Assembly: GCF_001542405.1 (NCBI RefSeq)
Contig: NZ_LNCD01000064.1
Span: 57,202 to 121,201, forward strand
Direction: 5' to 3'
Source of the DNA: Rhizobium altiplani
GTDB taxonomy: Bacteria; Pseudomonadota; Alphaproteobacteria; Rhizobiales; Rhizobiaceae
DNA length: 64,000 nucleotides
Made by a program: the position numbers and the translations under genes. Shown here in pieces: positions 55,513 to 63,975 of the stretch. The notes beneath the pieces are model-generated. The model did not search any database and was not told where the DNA came from. It saw only the letters and a program-made list of their open reading frames with translations. Positions within the stretch are counted from its first letter, which is position 1; each line of letters begins with the position of its first letter.

Positions 55513-55532
55513 AGCCCGGCTTAGCCGCGCCG

Positions 55533-56258
55533 TCATTTGCCACCGGCCGCGACCAGAACCGGATCGCGCCGGAAGTCCTCAGGAAATAACCGCTTGAGGT
55601 TCTCGATCTTTGGAAGATCGTTGATCACGATATACGGGTAGGTCGGATTGTTCGTCAGAAAATTCTGATGATAGGCCTCTGCCGGATAGAAGCTCTTGCC
55701 TGGCTCGATCTTGGTGACGATCGCAGCATCATAGACGCGGGCATGATTCAACTGGCCGATGTAGGCCTTGGCGACCTTGGTCTGCGCGTCGGTCTGCGGG
55801 AAGATCGCCGAGCGATACTGGGTGCCCGTATCCGGTCCCTGGCGATTGAGTTGCGTTGGGTCGTGCGCTACCGAAAAGTAGATCTGGAGCAGATGGCCGT
55901 AGCTGACCTTACTTGGATCAAAGACGATCTCCACGGATTCAGCATGCCCCGTCGAGCCCGTGCTGACCGTCTCGTACTGTGCCGAGGAGCGCGGGCCGCC
56001 GGCATAGCCCGAGGTCGCGCTCACGACCCCTTTCACATGCTGGAAAACCCCCTGGACGCCCCAGAAGCAGCCTGCGGCGAGAACGGCGGTTTCGGACGCG
56101 GCGCTGACCGGCTCGTCCTCGACCGGCGCCGGGATTACCGTTGCCTCCTCCGTGGCCGACGCCGGCAGCACCAGACAGGCGCCGACACTCGCCAACACCG
56201 CCGCGCCGAGAATCATGAGACGCAGAGAACTTCCTGCTTTCTTGTCAGAAATATGCAT
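55533..56258 (-). CDS. msrA: peptide methionine-(S)-S-oxide reductase, exported
   Basis: MsrA of 241 aa reducing Met-S-sulfoxide in proteins. A hydrophobic N-terminal segment (LRLMILGAAVLASVGACLVL) with a lipobox-like VGAC directs it to the envelope. The catalytic motif is AAGCFWGVQGVF with Cys64; GYAGG, YETVSTGSTGHAESVEIVFD and YRSAIFPQTD are family blocks. The ATG is preceded by GAGGAGA. It closes the operon msrB-(dipZ)-msrA; its electron supply from DipZ is in doubt because that gene is broken. Confidence 0.93.
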   Translation of the reverse strand: MHISDKKAGSSLRLMILGAAVLASVGACLVLPASATEEATVIPAPVEDEPVSAASETAVLAAGCFWGVQGVFQHVKGVVSATSGYAGGPRSSAQYETVSTGSTGHAESVEIVFDPSKVSYGHLLQIYFSVAHDPTQLNRQGPDTGTQYRSAIFPQTDAQTKVAKAYIGQLNHARVYDAAIVTKIEPGKSFYPAEAYHQNFLTNNPTYPYIVINDLPKIENLKRLFPEDFRRDPVLVAAGGK

Positions 56259-56272
56259 CGTAGCGATCTCCT

Positions 56273-56853
56273 CTAGCCAAATGTAAACGCATAAGCTTGG
56301 ACACCTGGATCCAAGAACCGAATTTCGAACGTGTGGTCCGCGACCGGTCCCGCCTCGCGCACGAGTTGATAGAGCCGCTGACCTGTCACCGTCCGTTTCC
56401 TTCCGAGTCGATATCGACACCACGGATGTCACCCGGACGCTTGCCGTCGATCATCACCTGGAACCGAACCGGCTTTCCGTCCGCTCCCGGGCCGAGCACC
56501 AGATGCAGGTCTCGGGCGTGGAAGCGGTAATAGATGCTGCCGTTCCTATCGTTCAGCCCAGCATTCTCTGCACCGACGGCCTAATTTCCAGTCAGACCTC
56601 ATTCATTCAGCCGCGGTAGTAAGGCGGCCGTACTCATTGGACTGTACCGCCCAACCGCCACCAACCGTAGCAAGTGTTGCCAGGCCGCAAAGGTCGCTGC
56701 CATACCAACGAGCATCGGAAGCGTGCTGCGAAGGAAGGGCTGGCCGACGCGCGCGAAAACGAAAGGCAATACCGGCAATATACAGGGACTGACAATCGTC
56801 AGCGCACCGCCGAGATAGGCAAGGATGAAAAGGAGCATAAGTCTATCTCGCAA
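56273..56853 (-). pseudogene. dipZ: dipZ-like electron-transfer gene, disrupted
   Basis: Two pieces remain of DipZ, the CcdA-thioredoxin fusion that carries reducing power to the periplasm. The N-terminal piece (56599-56853) reads LAYLGGALTIVSPCILPVLP then FVFARVGQPFLRSTLPMLVG and runs into unrelated residues. The C-terminal piece (to 56273) reads GSIYYRFHARDLHLVLGPGA, GKPVRFQVMIDGKRPGDIRG, then after a one-base frame break VTGQRLYQLVREAGPVADHT and EIRFLDPGVQAYAFTFG. The central thioredoxin domain, about 350 residues, is deleted. Confidence 0.8.
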
Positions 56854-56856
56854 GCG

Positions 56857-57339
56857 TCATGCCGGGTGAAAAGTCATGGCAACGCCGTTCATGCAGTATC
56901 GCAGCCCGGTCGGCTTTGGACCGTCGTCAAAGACGTGGCCGAGATGGCCGCCACAACGGCTGCAGTGAACCTCGGTACGCACCATGCTCCCTGAACTGTC
57001 CTGGCTAGTCGATACCGCCCCCTTGAGCGGTGCCCAGAAGCTTGGCCAGCCGGTACCGCTTTCGAACTTCGTGGTCGAGGAGAAGGCGTTCTGATCGCAG
57101 CCCGCACAGGCGAAATTGCCCTTGCGGTGTTCGTTCAACAGTGGGCTGGTGAAGGGATACTCGGTCCCCTCCTGCCTCAGCACCGAGTACTGGTCGGCCG
57201 TGAGAATCTTTCTCCACTCTGCATCGGAATGGGAGACAGGGAAGGATTGCGCTGCGACTGCCTCTCCGTCATCCCAGCCAAAGCGCGAGGCCACGACACT
57301 GAGCCCCGCACTAAGAAACAACAGACGTCTGGTAAACAT
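56857..57339 (-). CDS. msrB: peptide methionine-(R)-S-oxide reductase, exported
   Basis: MsrB of 160 aa for Met-R-sulfoxide. An N-terminal MFTRRLLFLSAGLSVVASRF is a twin-arginine-like/signal segment, fitting a periplasmic enzyme. The zinc site is NFACAGCD and HCSRCGGHLGHVFDDG (CxxC twice) and the catalytic Cys149 is in LRYCMNGVAM. It heads the operon; the dipZ relic begins 3 bp downstream. A palindrome 53 bp upstream may control it. Confidence 0.93.
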   Translation of the reverse strand: MFTRRLLFLSAGLSVVASRFGWDDGEAVAAQSFPVSHSDAEWRKILTADQYSVLRQEGTEYPFTSPLLNEHRKGNFACAGCDQNAFSSTTKFESGTGWPSFWAPLKGAVSTSQDSSGSMVRTEVHCSRCGGHLGHVFDDGPKPTGLRYCMNGVAMTFHPA

Positions 57340-57391
57340 ATTCGCTTCTCCTCACCTAACGTGACACACCAGGTCCGCTTGCTTGGAGCAA

Positions 57392-57409
57392 TATATTCCA
57401 CTGAATATA
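57392..57409. promoter_or_regulatory. palindrome upstream of msrB
   Basis: TATATTC-CACT-GAATATA is a perfect 7-bp-arm inverted repeat in the A+T-rich control region of the msr operon, 53 bp before the msrB start. It is a candidate operator for a MarR/OhrR-type or LysR-type oxidant-responsive regulator; no such regulator is encoded beside it. Confidence 0.5.
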
Positions 57410-57837
57410 CTACTTACCGGAACTACGTGAGAAAGCCCGACCTTGTTACACACATGATGGTGAAAACACCGAAACGTGAAGGCCCGCCTAGTCCTCGGCT
57501 GCGGATTAGGCAATCGCCGCCAGGAAGCTCGCGAGTGGCGGCGGCGTCATATGTCGTAATGAGTGTCGTCATATCCGTAAGGCGCTGGCTCTGCCGACGC
57601 TTCTCCGGCGCCACTTGTCGAAGGCATGCAGTGGAATCTTGACCTTACGGCAGCCTATGGCAACGCCCGACAAGAAACGGTTCAAATCGCTGATGCGCTT
57701 GGCCATTAGAAGCTTCGCTCCAACCGCAAAAACATGCTCGGAGCTGTCTGACGCATGGCCGCCTGTCAGGGCAGTTGGTCTCCGCAGACTTTTTCAGTAA
57801 GTATTGGCCGCCCTCGAAATGTTTCCCAGGATACAGA
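57410..57837. other. gap between msrB promoter and exonuclease-like gene
   Basis: No gene supported on either strand in these 430 bp. Confidence 0.4.
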
Positions 57838-58506
57838 ATGCTTCGCCTCTCCGAGCTAGCCAAAGGTGATTTCCTAGCTTTGGATATTGAAGGCGACGGT
57901 AACAAAAACCAGCGGCCAGTAGAGATTTCGGTTTGCGAGTTTAGTCACGGTGCGTTCGTGCGAGAGCACCATTGGCTGATCAATCCCGAGCGCCCGATTA
58001 GCTATTTTGCGAGTGTGAAGCACGGGATAGGAGACCGAAAGGTGCGATCTGCCCCGAAATTCACGGAAGTCAAAGAGGAGATTGCGAACTTGCTGGCCGG
58101 AAGGGTCGTTGTCGCCCACGATATGACTGGCGACTTGCTTATGCTCGGCGAAGGTGACCCATCGATTATCGAATATCCAGGACGGATAGTTTGCACCTAC
58201 CGTATGGCAAAGCACGCCCTTCCCGCGCGCCAGCCCGTGACGCCTGGCGTCACAAGTCTGAGTGCATGGCTAGGCATCGACCGAGAAATGCCAGACGGCC
58301 TAAGGCGGAAAACAGTCCATTCGAGCTCGCTCGACGCGTGGCGGACGGGAAAGATATTTGTTGCGCTGGCAGGTAAGTTTCCCCCTGACGACAGGACACA
58401 GGAGATGCTCTGCCGGCAATTTTCGCTCAGCGTCAAATCACTTGAGGCAATCCGGTCGAAATTGGCAAAGCGCGCGATGTCGGCTTCAAGTGCCCAAATT
58501 ACCTAG
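57838..58506 (+). CDS. DEDDh 3'-5' exonuclease-like protein
   Basis: Protein of 222 aa of the DnaQ-like superfamily. Motif I is FLALDIEGDG (Asp-x-Glu), the HGI box is KHGIGDRKV, motif II is VVAHDMTGDLLML with Asp, and motif III is VHSSSLDAWRTG (His...Asp), giving DEDDh metal ligands. It is a second, distinct relative of the protein at 10242. A GGATACAG sequence stands before the ATG. It may act in DNA repair or RNA turnover; the target is unknown. Its 3' end overlaps the convergent gene by 4 bp. Confidence 0.8.
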   Translation: MLRLSELAKGDFLALDIEGDGNKNQRPVEISVCEFSHGAFVREHHWLINPERPISYFASVKHGIGDRKVRSAPKFTEVKEEIANLLAGRVVVAHDMTGDLLMLGEGDPSIIEYPGRIVCTYRMAKHALPARQPVTPGVTSLSAWLGIDREMPDGLRRKTVHSSSLDAWRTGKIFVALAGKFPPDDRTQEMLCRQFSLSVKSLEAIRSKLAKRAMSASSAQIT

Positions 58507-58919
58507 TGGATGGCCAGCGAGGTTGGAGCGTTAACTCTCGTCGAATACAGTCCGACGTAGGTGCCGATCAGCATCGCAGCGATGTCCTCAGCATTACGAT
58601 AGCCGTCGTTGTAAAATTCTATCGCCGCGCTGGATAGCACGTTCGACGCCCTCTCATCAGGGCTCTCCTCGTAGTAAAGAAACCACGCCCGAACGGCTTT
58701 GGACATCGTTCTGAAATCGAGCTCGCCGCTTCGCTGCATTGCACCCTCCTTGATTAGCCAAAGGCTTTCTTCGCAGTGCACTCTCTGTGACGTCAGGGAG
58801 CAGAAGCCATTGACGACGAGATCGCGCGCAGTGCGGTCAAACTCCCTCGGCCGCACCTTCCGGCCAGTCTCATCTTTGAGCACGTCCACATTAAGGCGGC
58901 CGCTGATACCGTAACTCAC
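58503..58919 (-). CDS. hypothetical protein
   Basis: Protein of 138 aa, soluble, mostly helical in its second half (FRTMSKAVRAWFLYYEESPD; DIAAMLIGTYVGLYSTRV), with no recognised domain. It is convergent with the exonuclease gene. The frame is well filled and codon use looks ordinary, supporting a real gene, but no ribosome-binding site of note is seen. Confidence 0.5.
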   Translation of the reverse strand: MSYGISGRLNVDVLKDETGRKVRPREFDRTARDLVVNGFCSLTSQRVHCEESLWLIKEGAMQRSGELDFRTMSKAVRAWFLYYEESPDERASNVLSSAAIEFYNDGYRNAEDIAAMLIGTYVGLYSTRVNAPTSLAIH

Positions 58920-59045
58920 TTCCAGTCCTAACAGACCAATCGGACGTGTCCGCCACAGCTCACAGCTGCAAGAACACAGTCGTCGAAGTCGCGGAAGGCG
59001 TCTTACCGCCCTGCCCTTGCCAGCGACCGTGCGATTTCGACGATA

Positions 59046-59428
59046 TCATCGCGGCCAGCGGCAGATGCGGACATCGGGATACTTGCGGGCGATCTTGGCA
59101 CGGAAGGTCGGCAGCATGCCCATGGTGGCCGGATAGATGCTGCCGATCCTGATCTGGCGGATGCGGCTGCCGCCGGCTGCTCGCGTCAGTTCGGTGGTCA
59201 GGTCGATGTCGCTTAAGATCCGCACACAGCGATCATAGAAGGTCTCCCTGCCCTGGTCAGTTCCACCCTTCTGGTCGAGCGGATGAACAGCGGACAGCCA
59301 AGCTCCCTTTCCAGCGACATCACATGATTGCTGAGCGCCGGCTGGGCAATGCGCATCCTGGCTGCTGCCCGGCCGAAGTGCAGTTCCTCGGCCACTGCTT
59401 TGAAGTAGGAGAGTTGGCGTAGCTCCAT
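59046..59428 (-). pseudogene. LysR-family regulator relic, frameshifted and truncated
   Basis: The first frame has the LysR helix-turn-helix: [40 protein letters not shown] and [17 protein letters not shown]. After a frame break the other frame continues [20 protein letters not shown] and SRIRQIRIGSIYPATMGML, the start of the effector domain, and ends after about 125 residues instead of ~300. It cannot make a whole regulator. Confidence 0.75.
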
Positions 59429-59544
59429 AGGTTTCACAGCCTCGCACAGGTAGCTGGCAGTTCTGGCGGTAGTCATTCAACCCACTCTGATGGGTTGAAA
59501 AATTTCTAAAAATGCATTATTTGAACCATTAAAAGGGTCAATTA

Positions 59545-59937
59545 ATGCGCCTAACGCTCCAAACCCATTTTGATGACGAGTGGCATCACGCCGCGACCCT
59601 AGAACTTAAGGACGACGCGGCCGGCTTCCAGGGCGCGCCGATCGTCGATTACGATCTCGATTATTTCGTCACGATGGCGTCCACGGAATTCGCGACCGGC
59701 AAAACGGTCCGCGACCATCGTGCCTTGTCAGTCCGTTATCCCGTTGACCTCGAAAATCGATACAGCCGCAGCTGGCCACCCTTCCTCTTGGATCTTATGC
59801 CCCAGGGGCACCCAAGGCGAAAGCTTGCCGATCACCTCAGCCTTGCTGAGGGTTCGCGCGCTTCCGATCTGCCGCTGCAGCTGTCTAGCGATGGCGGACA
59901 GCGTTCTGGCGGCGTGTCAATGATGGCGAACCGCTAA
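59545..59937 (+). pseudogene. HipA-like kinase N-terminal fragment
   Basis: A 130-aa frame covers only the N-terminal region of HipA-family serine/threonine kinase toxins: LTLQTHFDDEWHHAATLEL, VDYDLDYFVTMASTEFATGK and WPPFLLDLMPQGHPRRKLAD, then ASDLPLQLS where the full protein goes on to 'GNLR' and the kinase core. The catalytic domain (~300 aa) is deleted, leaving a short tail. The HTH gene directly after its stop is intact. The product, if made, cannot be a toxin. Confidence 0.7.
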
Positions 59938-60225
59938 ATGGCTCGATGGAAGAAGCCGACGAAAGAGGAGATCCTTGAAAACCGGCGAACACTTGCGAAG
60001 CGTGCTCGAACTGGGGACCTGAGGCTGCCCGGTGCTGTGGCGGAGATCCGCAAAGGGTTCGGCATGACGCAGGAGGAATTTGCCAAGATGCTGTCGCTTA
60101 CTAGGCGACAAGTTGCGGAGATCGAAGCCGGCTCCGCGAACCCCACGCTGGAAACGTTGGAAAAGATTGGCCGCTTGTTCGGATTTGGCGTTGGGTTTGT
60201 TCCAAAGCAACCGGGGCCAACTTGA
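59938..60225 (+). CDS. XRE-family helix-turn-helix protein, HipB-like antitoxin
   Basis: DNA-binding protein of 95 aa. The XRE motif is IRKGFGMTQEEFAKMLSLTR then RQVAEIEAGSANPTLETLEK, and the N-terminal KKPTKEEILENRRTLAKRAR is typical of the HTH partners of HipA kinases in alphaproteobacteria. It begins right after the stop of the HipA fragment (TAA-ATG). With the toxin destroyed it may be a solitary regulator of leftover function. Confidence 0.8.
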   Translation: MARWKKPTKEEILENRRTLAKRARTGDLRLPGAVAEIRKGFGMTQEEFAKMLSLTRRQVAEIEAGSANPTLETLEKIGRLFGFGVGFVPKQPGPT

Positions 60226-60560
60226 TAATCACGCAGCGCGCTCAAGTGATATTGGTTCAATTGACGGCTTACGGCACGCGCCGCGGCGGCAGGAGCCTGA
60301 ATACCTACGATGCGGCCAGTAACGGCAACTTCGATGACGACCAGCCGCTGATCGACACCTCCGATCACTTTCCGATTTTCACCGCTTGGACCACCGGTCC
60401 CTGATCGTCTGCCACCCTTGGGGATTTATGAATCGTGCGACGCTGCGCTCGAGCGGTAACGACAATCAGGGGATGTCGACTTCCACCGAAATCACGGCGA
60501 AACATGGAACCGAAACCGCCCCCTGCCGTTTCGTTATCTTCCCGAATTGGAGGTGTCGAA
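60226..60560. other. gap with a doubtful small frame
   Basis: A TTG overlapping the HTH stop (60222) opens a 60-residue frame ending TSDHFPIFTAWTTGP. The SDHFPI piece recalls the last motif of endonuclease/exonuclease/phosphatase proteins, but nothing else supports a gene. Otherwise nothing is seen. Confidence 0.25.
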
Positions 60561-60989
60561 ATGGACACTGCCCAACTTCATCGTGGCCGACTAATCGATC
60601 ACATCCAATTGGTCGTAGCCGATCTTCCGGCAAGCCGCGCCTTTTACCTCCCACTTCTAGAGGTACTCGAAATTCCAATTGGTGGTGAGGCCGATGACTA
60701 TTTCTGGGCTGACGAACTCTTCATTTCATCCCGAGCCAGCGACGCTGCCCTCGGTCAGCTAACTGGGCGGCATCATTTGGCCTTTCAGGCAAAGGATCGT
60801 GCCACTGTCGACGCATTTCACAGCGCGGGCATCGCCAACGGCGGTACCGACAACGGTAAACCGGGCGAACGATCATATCACCCGGGATACTACGCCGCCT
60901 TCCTGCTTGACCCAGACGGGAACAACATAGAGGCGGTGTATCACGGACCGGCCAACCGCAGCGCTCAATCAGTCGTAGTTGACTTCTGA
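60561..60989 (+). CDS. VOC-superfamily (glyoxalase-like) protein
   Basis: Protein of 142 aa. IDHIQLVVADLPASRAFYLP begins the first module with a His metal ligand; HHLAFQAKDRATVDAFHSAG starts the second with another His; FLLDPDGNNIEAVYHGP ends it with the Glu ligand. It is thus a metal-competent VOC protein, close to lactoylglutathione-lyase-like enzymes of unknown substrate. A TTGGAGGTG site precedes the ATG. The hairpin at 61138-61169 lies downstream as a possible terminator. Confidence 0.85.
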   Translation: MDTAQLHRGRLIDHIQLVVADLPASRAFYLPLLEVLEIPIGGEADDYFWADELFISSRASDAALGQLTGRHHLAFQAKDRATVDAFHSAGIANGGTDNGKPGERSYHPGYYAAFLLDPDGNNIEAVYHGPANRSAQSVVVDF

Positions 60990-61137
60990 CGACGGTGGTT
61001 GGCGGCGAGGACGAAAACGACGGGCAATGCATAGCTACGCTGCAGTAACTGGTGTTGCCCGACTCGGATTCCGTCGATAGATGGACGACCCAAGCAAGCG
61101 GCCTGCCACGCAGTTGGTTTTTGTCGCTAGCAAACAT

Positions 61138-61169
61138 ACGGGCGCTCCCCAATCGGGTTGAGCGCCCGT
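61138..61169 (+). terminator. hairpin terminator candidate
   Basis: ACGGGCGCTC (61138-61147) pairs fully with GAGCGCCCGT (61160-61169), with a short inner CCC/GGG pairing possible in the loop; AATGTTTTG follows. It sits between the VOC gene and the cold-shock gene. Confidence 0.5.
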
Positions 61170-61299
61170 AATGTTTTGTCGATGTTCCCTCGTCTTCGGA
61201 TATTTCCGTTGGGTCAACTCCCCCCAAACTGAACCGTGCATCTTGCCAAACGGGCCTTCGTGACTATTTTGCAGATCGCAAATCAACCGAGGACTTACA

Positions 61300-61509
61300 T
61301 TGGCTACTGGTACAGTGAAATGGTTCAACTCTGAAAAGGGCTATGGTTTCATCGCCCCCGATAATGGCTCTCCGGATGTGTTCGTGCACATCTCGGCAGT
61401 AGAGCGTTCCGGGCTTTCAGGCCTCAAGGATGGTCAGAAAGTCAGTTACGAACCGAAGCAGGATCGGCGTTCGGGTAAAACAGCGGCTGAAGATCTCCGC
61501 GCACTTTAA
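61300..61509 (+). CDS. CspA-family cold-shock protein
   Basis: Single cold-shock domain of 69 aa that binds single-stranded RNA/DNA. RNP1 is KGYGFI and RNP2 VFVHIS, within [18 protein letters not shown]. It starts at TTG (TTGGCTACTGGT), unusual for a strongly expressed protein but common among rhizobial csp genes. The ~130-bp stretch between the upstream hairpin and the start probably holds the promoter and a leader that could control cold expression. Confidence 0.93.
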   Translation: MATGTVKWFNSEKGYGFIAPDNGSPDVFVHISAVERSGLSGLKDGQKVSYEPKQDRRSGKTAAEDLRAL

Positions 61510-61514
61510 TTGAA

Positions 61515-61539
61515 GGCTGCCGCGCGAGACGCGGCAGCC
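61515..61539 (+). terminator. perfect 10-bp hairpin after csp
   Basis: GGCTGCCGCG-CGAGA-CGCGGCAGCC begins six bases after the csp stop. There is no U tract (GAAACAACAAC follows), so it may end transcription only weakly or stabilise the 3' end. Confidence 0.55.
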
Positions 61540-61934
61540 GAAACAACAACAGTAAAATTTATCCGCAAGCAGCGACTTTCAACCACACGCTTGTCAAGGC
61601 GGCGACCAGGGGCGGGCAAATATGTTCACCGCTTCGCGCTGCGTCGCGACTTTACCCCCGTTTGCCATGTGCTGAACTGCCAATCGCGTGGCCAAGGCTT
61701 TACCCGCAAAGCCAACGTGGGATTGCCCATAATCTTCACCAAAAAGCGCTCGTCTTTCGCAATTTCTGCATTCTTACGTTTCAAATCGGAAGCACACGGT
61801 CGAGTGAGGCAATCTAACCCGGCTCAGTTCGATGGACGGCAAGTGAAGCGCTCACCATAACCCTTGCGTATGACTGTCCAAAGTAGCGTTCTCAGGTATG
61901 TTACCTGAGATCCAACGATAGGATAGGATTTCAA
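61540..61934. other. gap without recognisable gene
   Basis: No frame resembles a known protein. The next gene is preceded by ACGATAGGATAGGATT just before its ATG. Confidence 0.4.
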
Positions 61935-62237
61935 ATGACGCGTTGCAGCCATCAGAACTCCGTTCAATCCGTCAAGCCCAAGACCATGGGGTGTGAAGAA
62001 TGCCTGGCAATCGGACAAGCTTGGGTCCACTTGCGACTATGCCGTGAATGCGGACACGTTGGATGTTGCGATCAATCAATAGGCAAGCATGCGACGGCGC
62101 ATTTCCGGAGCACGGGCCATCCCATCATCGAAGGCTACGATCCGCCGGAAGGCTGGGGTTGGTGCTACGTGGATGGGACAATGATTGACCTTCCTGATCA
62201 GACCCCTCAGGTCGGACCGATTCCGCAGTTTTATTAG
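61935..62237 (+). CDS. UBP-type zinc-finger protein
   Basis: Small protein of 100 aa made of one ZnF-UBP domain, the fold that in eukaryotes binds the ubiquitin C-terminus. Zinc ligands are RCSH near the N-terminus, GCEECL, LRLCRECGHVGCCD and the His of GKHATAHFRSTGHP. In bacteria such proteins are often encoded beside flavin oxidoreductases as here: the flavoprotein starts 16 bp after its stop. The ligand in a bacterium without ubiquitin is unknown. Confidence 0.87.
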   Translation: MTRCSHQNSVQSVKPKTMGCEECLAIGQAWVHLRLCRECGHVGCCDQSIGKHATAHFRSTGHPIIEGYDPPEGWGWCYVDGTMIDLPDQTPQVGPIPQFY

Positions 62238-62253
62238 ACAGGAGGTTGAGTGC

Positions 62254-63975
62254 ATGGACGTCCACTCTCGCCAAGCCCAGCTGTTTCCCGTCCTGACCCC
62301 GTTGCAGATAGAAGTAGCCAAGAGATTCGCCAGCGGAGAGCCAAAGACGTTTGGTCCCGGAGAACAGGTCTCATCGATTGGTGACCGGCAAGTCCCGGCT
62401 TGGCTAGTCCTTTCTGGGCGGCTTGATGTCTTCGGGAGAATTGGCTCCCACTCGGAGACCGCAATCGTGTCGCATGGGGTGGGCCACTTCTCAGGCGAAC
62501 TCAATCAATTGTCGGGACGGCCTGCTATGGCGGCTTCACGGGCTGGCCACCATGGTTGCGTCGCCATCCCCTTTGACGCCACGCACGTCAAGGCGCTCAT
62601 CATCGGCTCGGCCGAGGTCGGCGAAATCATCATGCGGGCCTACATTCTTCGGCGCGTCGCGCTGATCGACACCGGGAATTCCGGCACCGTGCTGATTGGA
62701 CACGACGGAAAATCGGATCTGCGTGCCCTTCAAATCTTCCTCTCCCGGAGCGGATATCCCTACGTCGTGGTCGATGCCTCCAGCGAGGGCGAGGGTCACG
62801 ATCTGGTGGAGCGCCTGGGTATCCAGGACAGCGATCTACCGGTCATGGTCTGCCCAAACGGGACTGTCCTGAAAAAGCCCACCGACGCGGAGGTAGCATG
62901 CTGTCTGGGGATTACACCGGAGCTGGACCCGGAGATGGTGTACGACACTGCGATCGTCGGGGCTGGTCCCTCAGGACTGGCTGCGGCGGTCTATGCCGCC
63001 TCTGAAGGCCTGAGCGTTATCGTCCTGGACGAGCGTTCCGCAGGAGGACAAGCAGGCAGTTCTTCCCGCATCGAAAACTACTTGGGCTTTCCGACCGGCA
63101 TCTCGGGCCAAGCCCTGGCCGGTCGAGCACTCAATCAGGCCCTGAAGTTCGGCGCCGAAGTTGCCCTGCCCTTGAGAATTTCTGAGATGTCACCGCCTGT
63201 TCCCGGCAGTCGGCGCGATGGTCTAATCAATCTCCGCACGACCGACCGGCGAGCAATAATGGCGAGAACGGTCGTGGTTGCATCTGGAGCACGATATCGC
63301 AGACCAAGTATCTCGAATGTCTCAGACTTCGAGGGTGCCGGGGTGTCGTACTGGGCAACGCCCATCGAAGCAAAGTGGTGTGAGAACCGGGATATTGTCG
63401 TCGTCGGTGGCGGCAACTCTGCTGGTCAGGCAATCGCCTATTTGGCCCCCAAGGTCAGCCGTCTCCATCTGGTGATCCGAAGAGACCTCGCCGATACGAT
63501 GTCGACCTACCTGATTGAGCGGATTGCCGCCCTCCCGAATGTCGTAATGCACGTCGGGTGCGAGGTAGCCTCCTTATCGGGGGATGCGTCGCTTCTGGCA
63601 GTGACGATCAGAAACTTGAAGTCCGCAAGAGAGACGGAATTCGAAGTCCGCCAGCTTTTCATGTTCATTGGTGCTGACCCTAACACCGGCTGGCTATGCC
63701 CGCACATTGCTACGGACCGCGCCGGATTCATCGTGACGGGATCTGCTTTCGATCCCTTCGTCGAACAAGAGGTGGGCCGCGCAGCTCTGGCCCTCGAAAC
63801 CAGCATACCGAACATTTTTGCCATTGGAGATGTAAGAGCAGGCTCCACCAAGAGGGTGGCAGCAGCTGTGGGCGAAGGTGCGGCGGTAGTCAGCCAGATT
63901 CACACAGCTTTGGGATTTCGAGATGGTGACCGCAATCCACCTGCGTTCCCCGAGCCTTCACCCCCGCCGAACTGA
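62254..63975 (+). CDS. cyclic-nucleotide-domain flavoprotein (thioredoxin-reductase-like, no CxxC)
   Basis: Protein of 573 aa. Residues ~10-130 are a cNMP-binding-like domain (FASGEPKTFGPGEQVSSIGD, GHFSGELNQLSGRPAMAA); 130-225 a thioredoxin-fold-like linker (LQIFLSRSGYPYVVVDASSE); the rest a thioredoxin-reductase-like FAD/NAD(P)H unit: DTAIVGAGPSGLAAAVYAAS, SSRIENYLGFPTGISGQALA, IVVVGGGNSAGQAIAYLAP and FAIGDVRAGSTKRVAAAVGE. The CxxC of thioredoxin reductase is absent: the site reads YWATPIEAKWC. It follows an AGGAGG site and is coupled to the zinc-finger gene; a redox partner other than thioredoxin is implied. Confidence 0.88.
   Translation: MDVHSRQAQLFPVLTPLQIEVAKRFASGEPKTFGPGEQVSSIGDRQVPAWLVLSGRLDVFGRIGSHSETAIVSHGVGHFSGELNQLSGRPAMAASRAGHHGCVAIPFDATHVKALIIGSAEVGEIIMRAYILRRVALIDTGNSGTVLIGHDGKSDLRALQIFLSRSGYPYVVVDASSEGEGHDLVERLGIQDSDLPVMVCPNGTVLKKPTDAEVACCLGITPELDPEMVYDTAIVGAGPSGLAAAVYAASEGLSVIVLDERSAGGQAGSSSRIENYLGFPTGISGQALAGRALNQALKFGAEVALPLRISEMSPPVPGSRRDGLINLRTTDRRAIMARTVVVASGARYRRPSISNVSDFEGAGVSYWATPIEAKWCENRDIVVVGGGNSAGQAIAYLAPKVSRLHLVIRRDLADTMSTYLIERIAALPNVVMHVGCEVASLSGDASLLAVTIRNLKSARETEFEVRQLFMFIGADPNTGWLCPHIATDRAGFIVTGSAFDPFVEQEVGRAALALETSIPNIFAIGDVRAGSTKRVAAAVGEGAAVVSQIHTALGFRDGDRNPPAFPEPSPPPN

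Noticed and set aside
61510..61860. 116-residue frame after the csp gene
   Set aside because: Starts inside the csp hairpin and lacks any family similarity.
62254..63975. True thioredoxin reductase (trxB)
   Set aside because: The catalytic CxxC is missing and an N-terminal cNMP-like domain is present.
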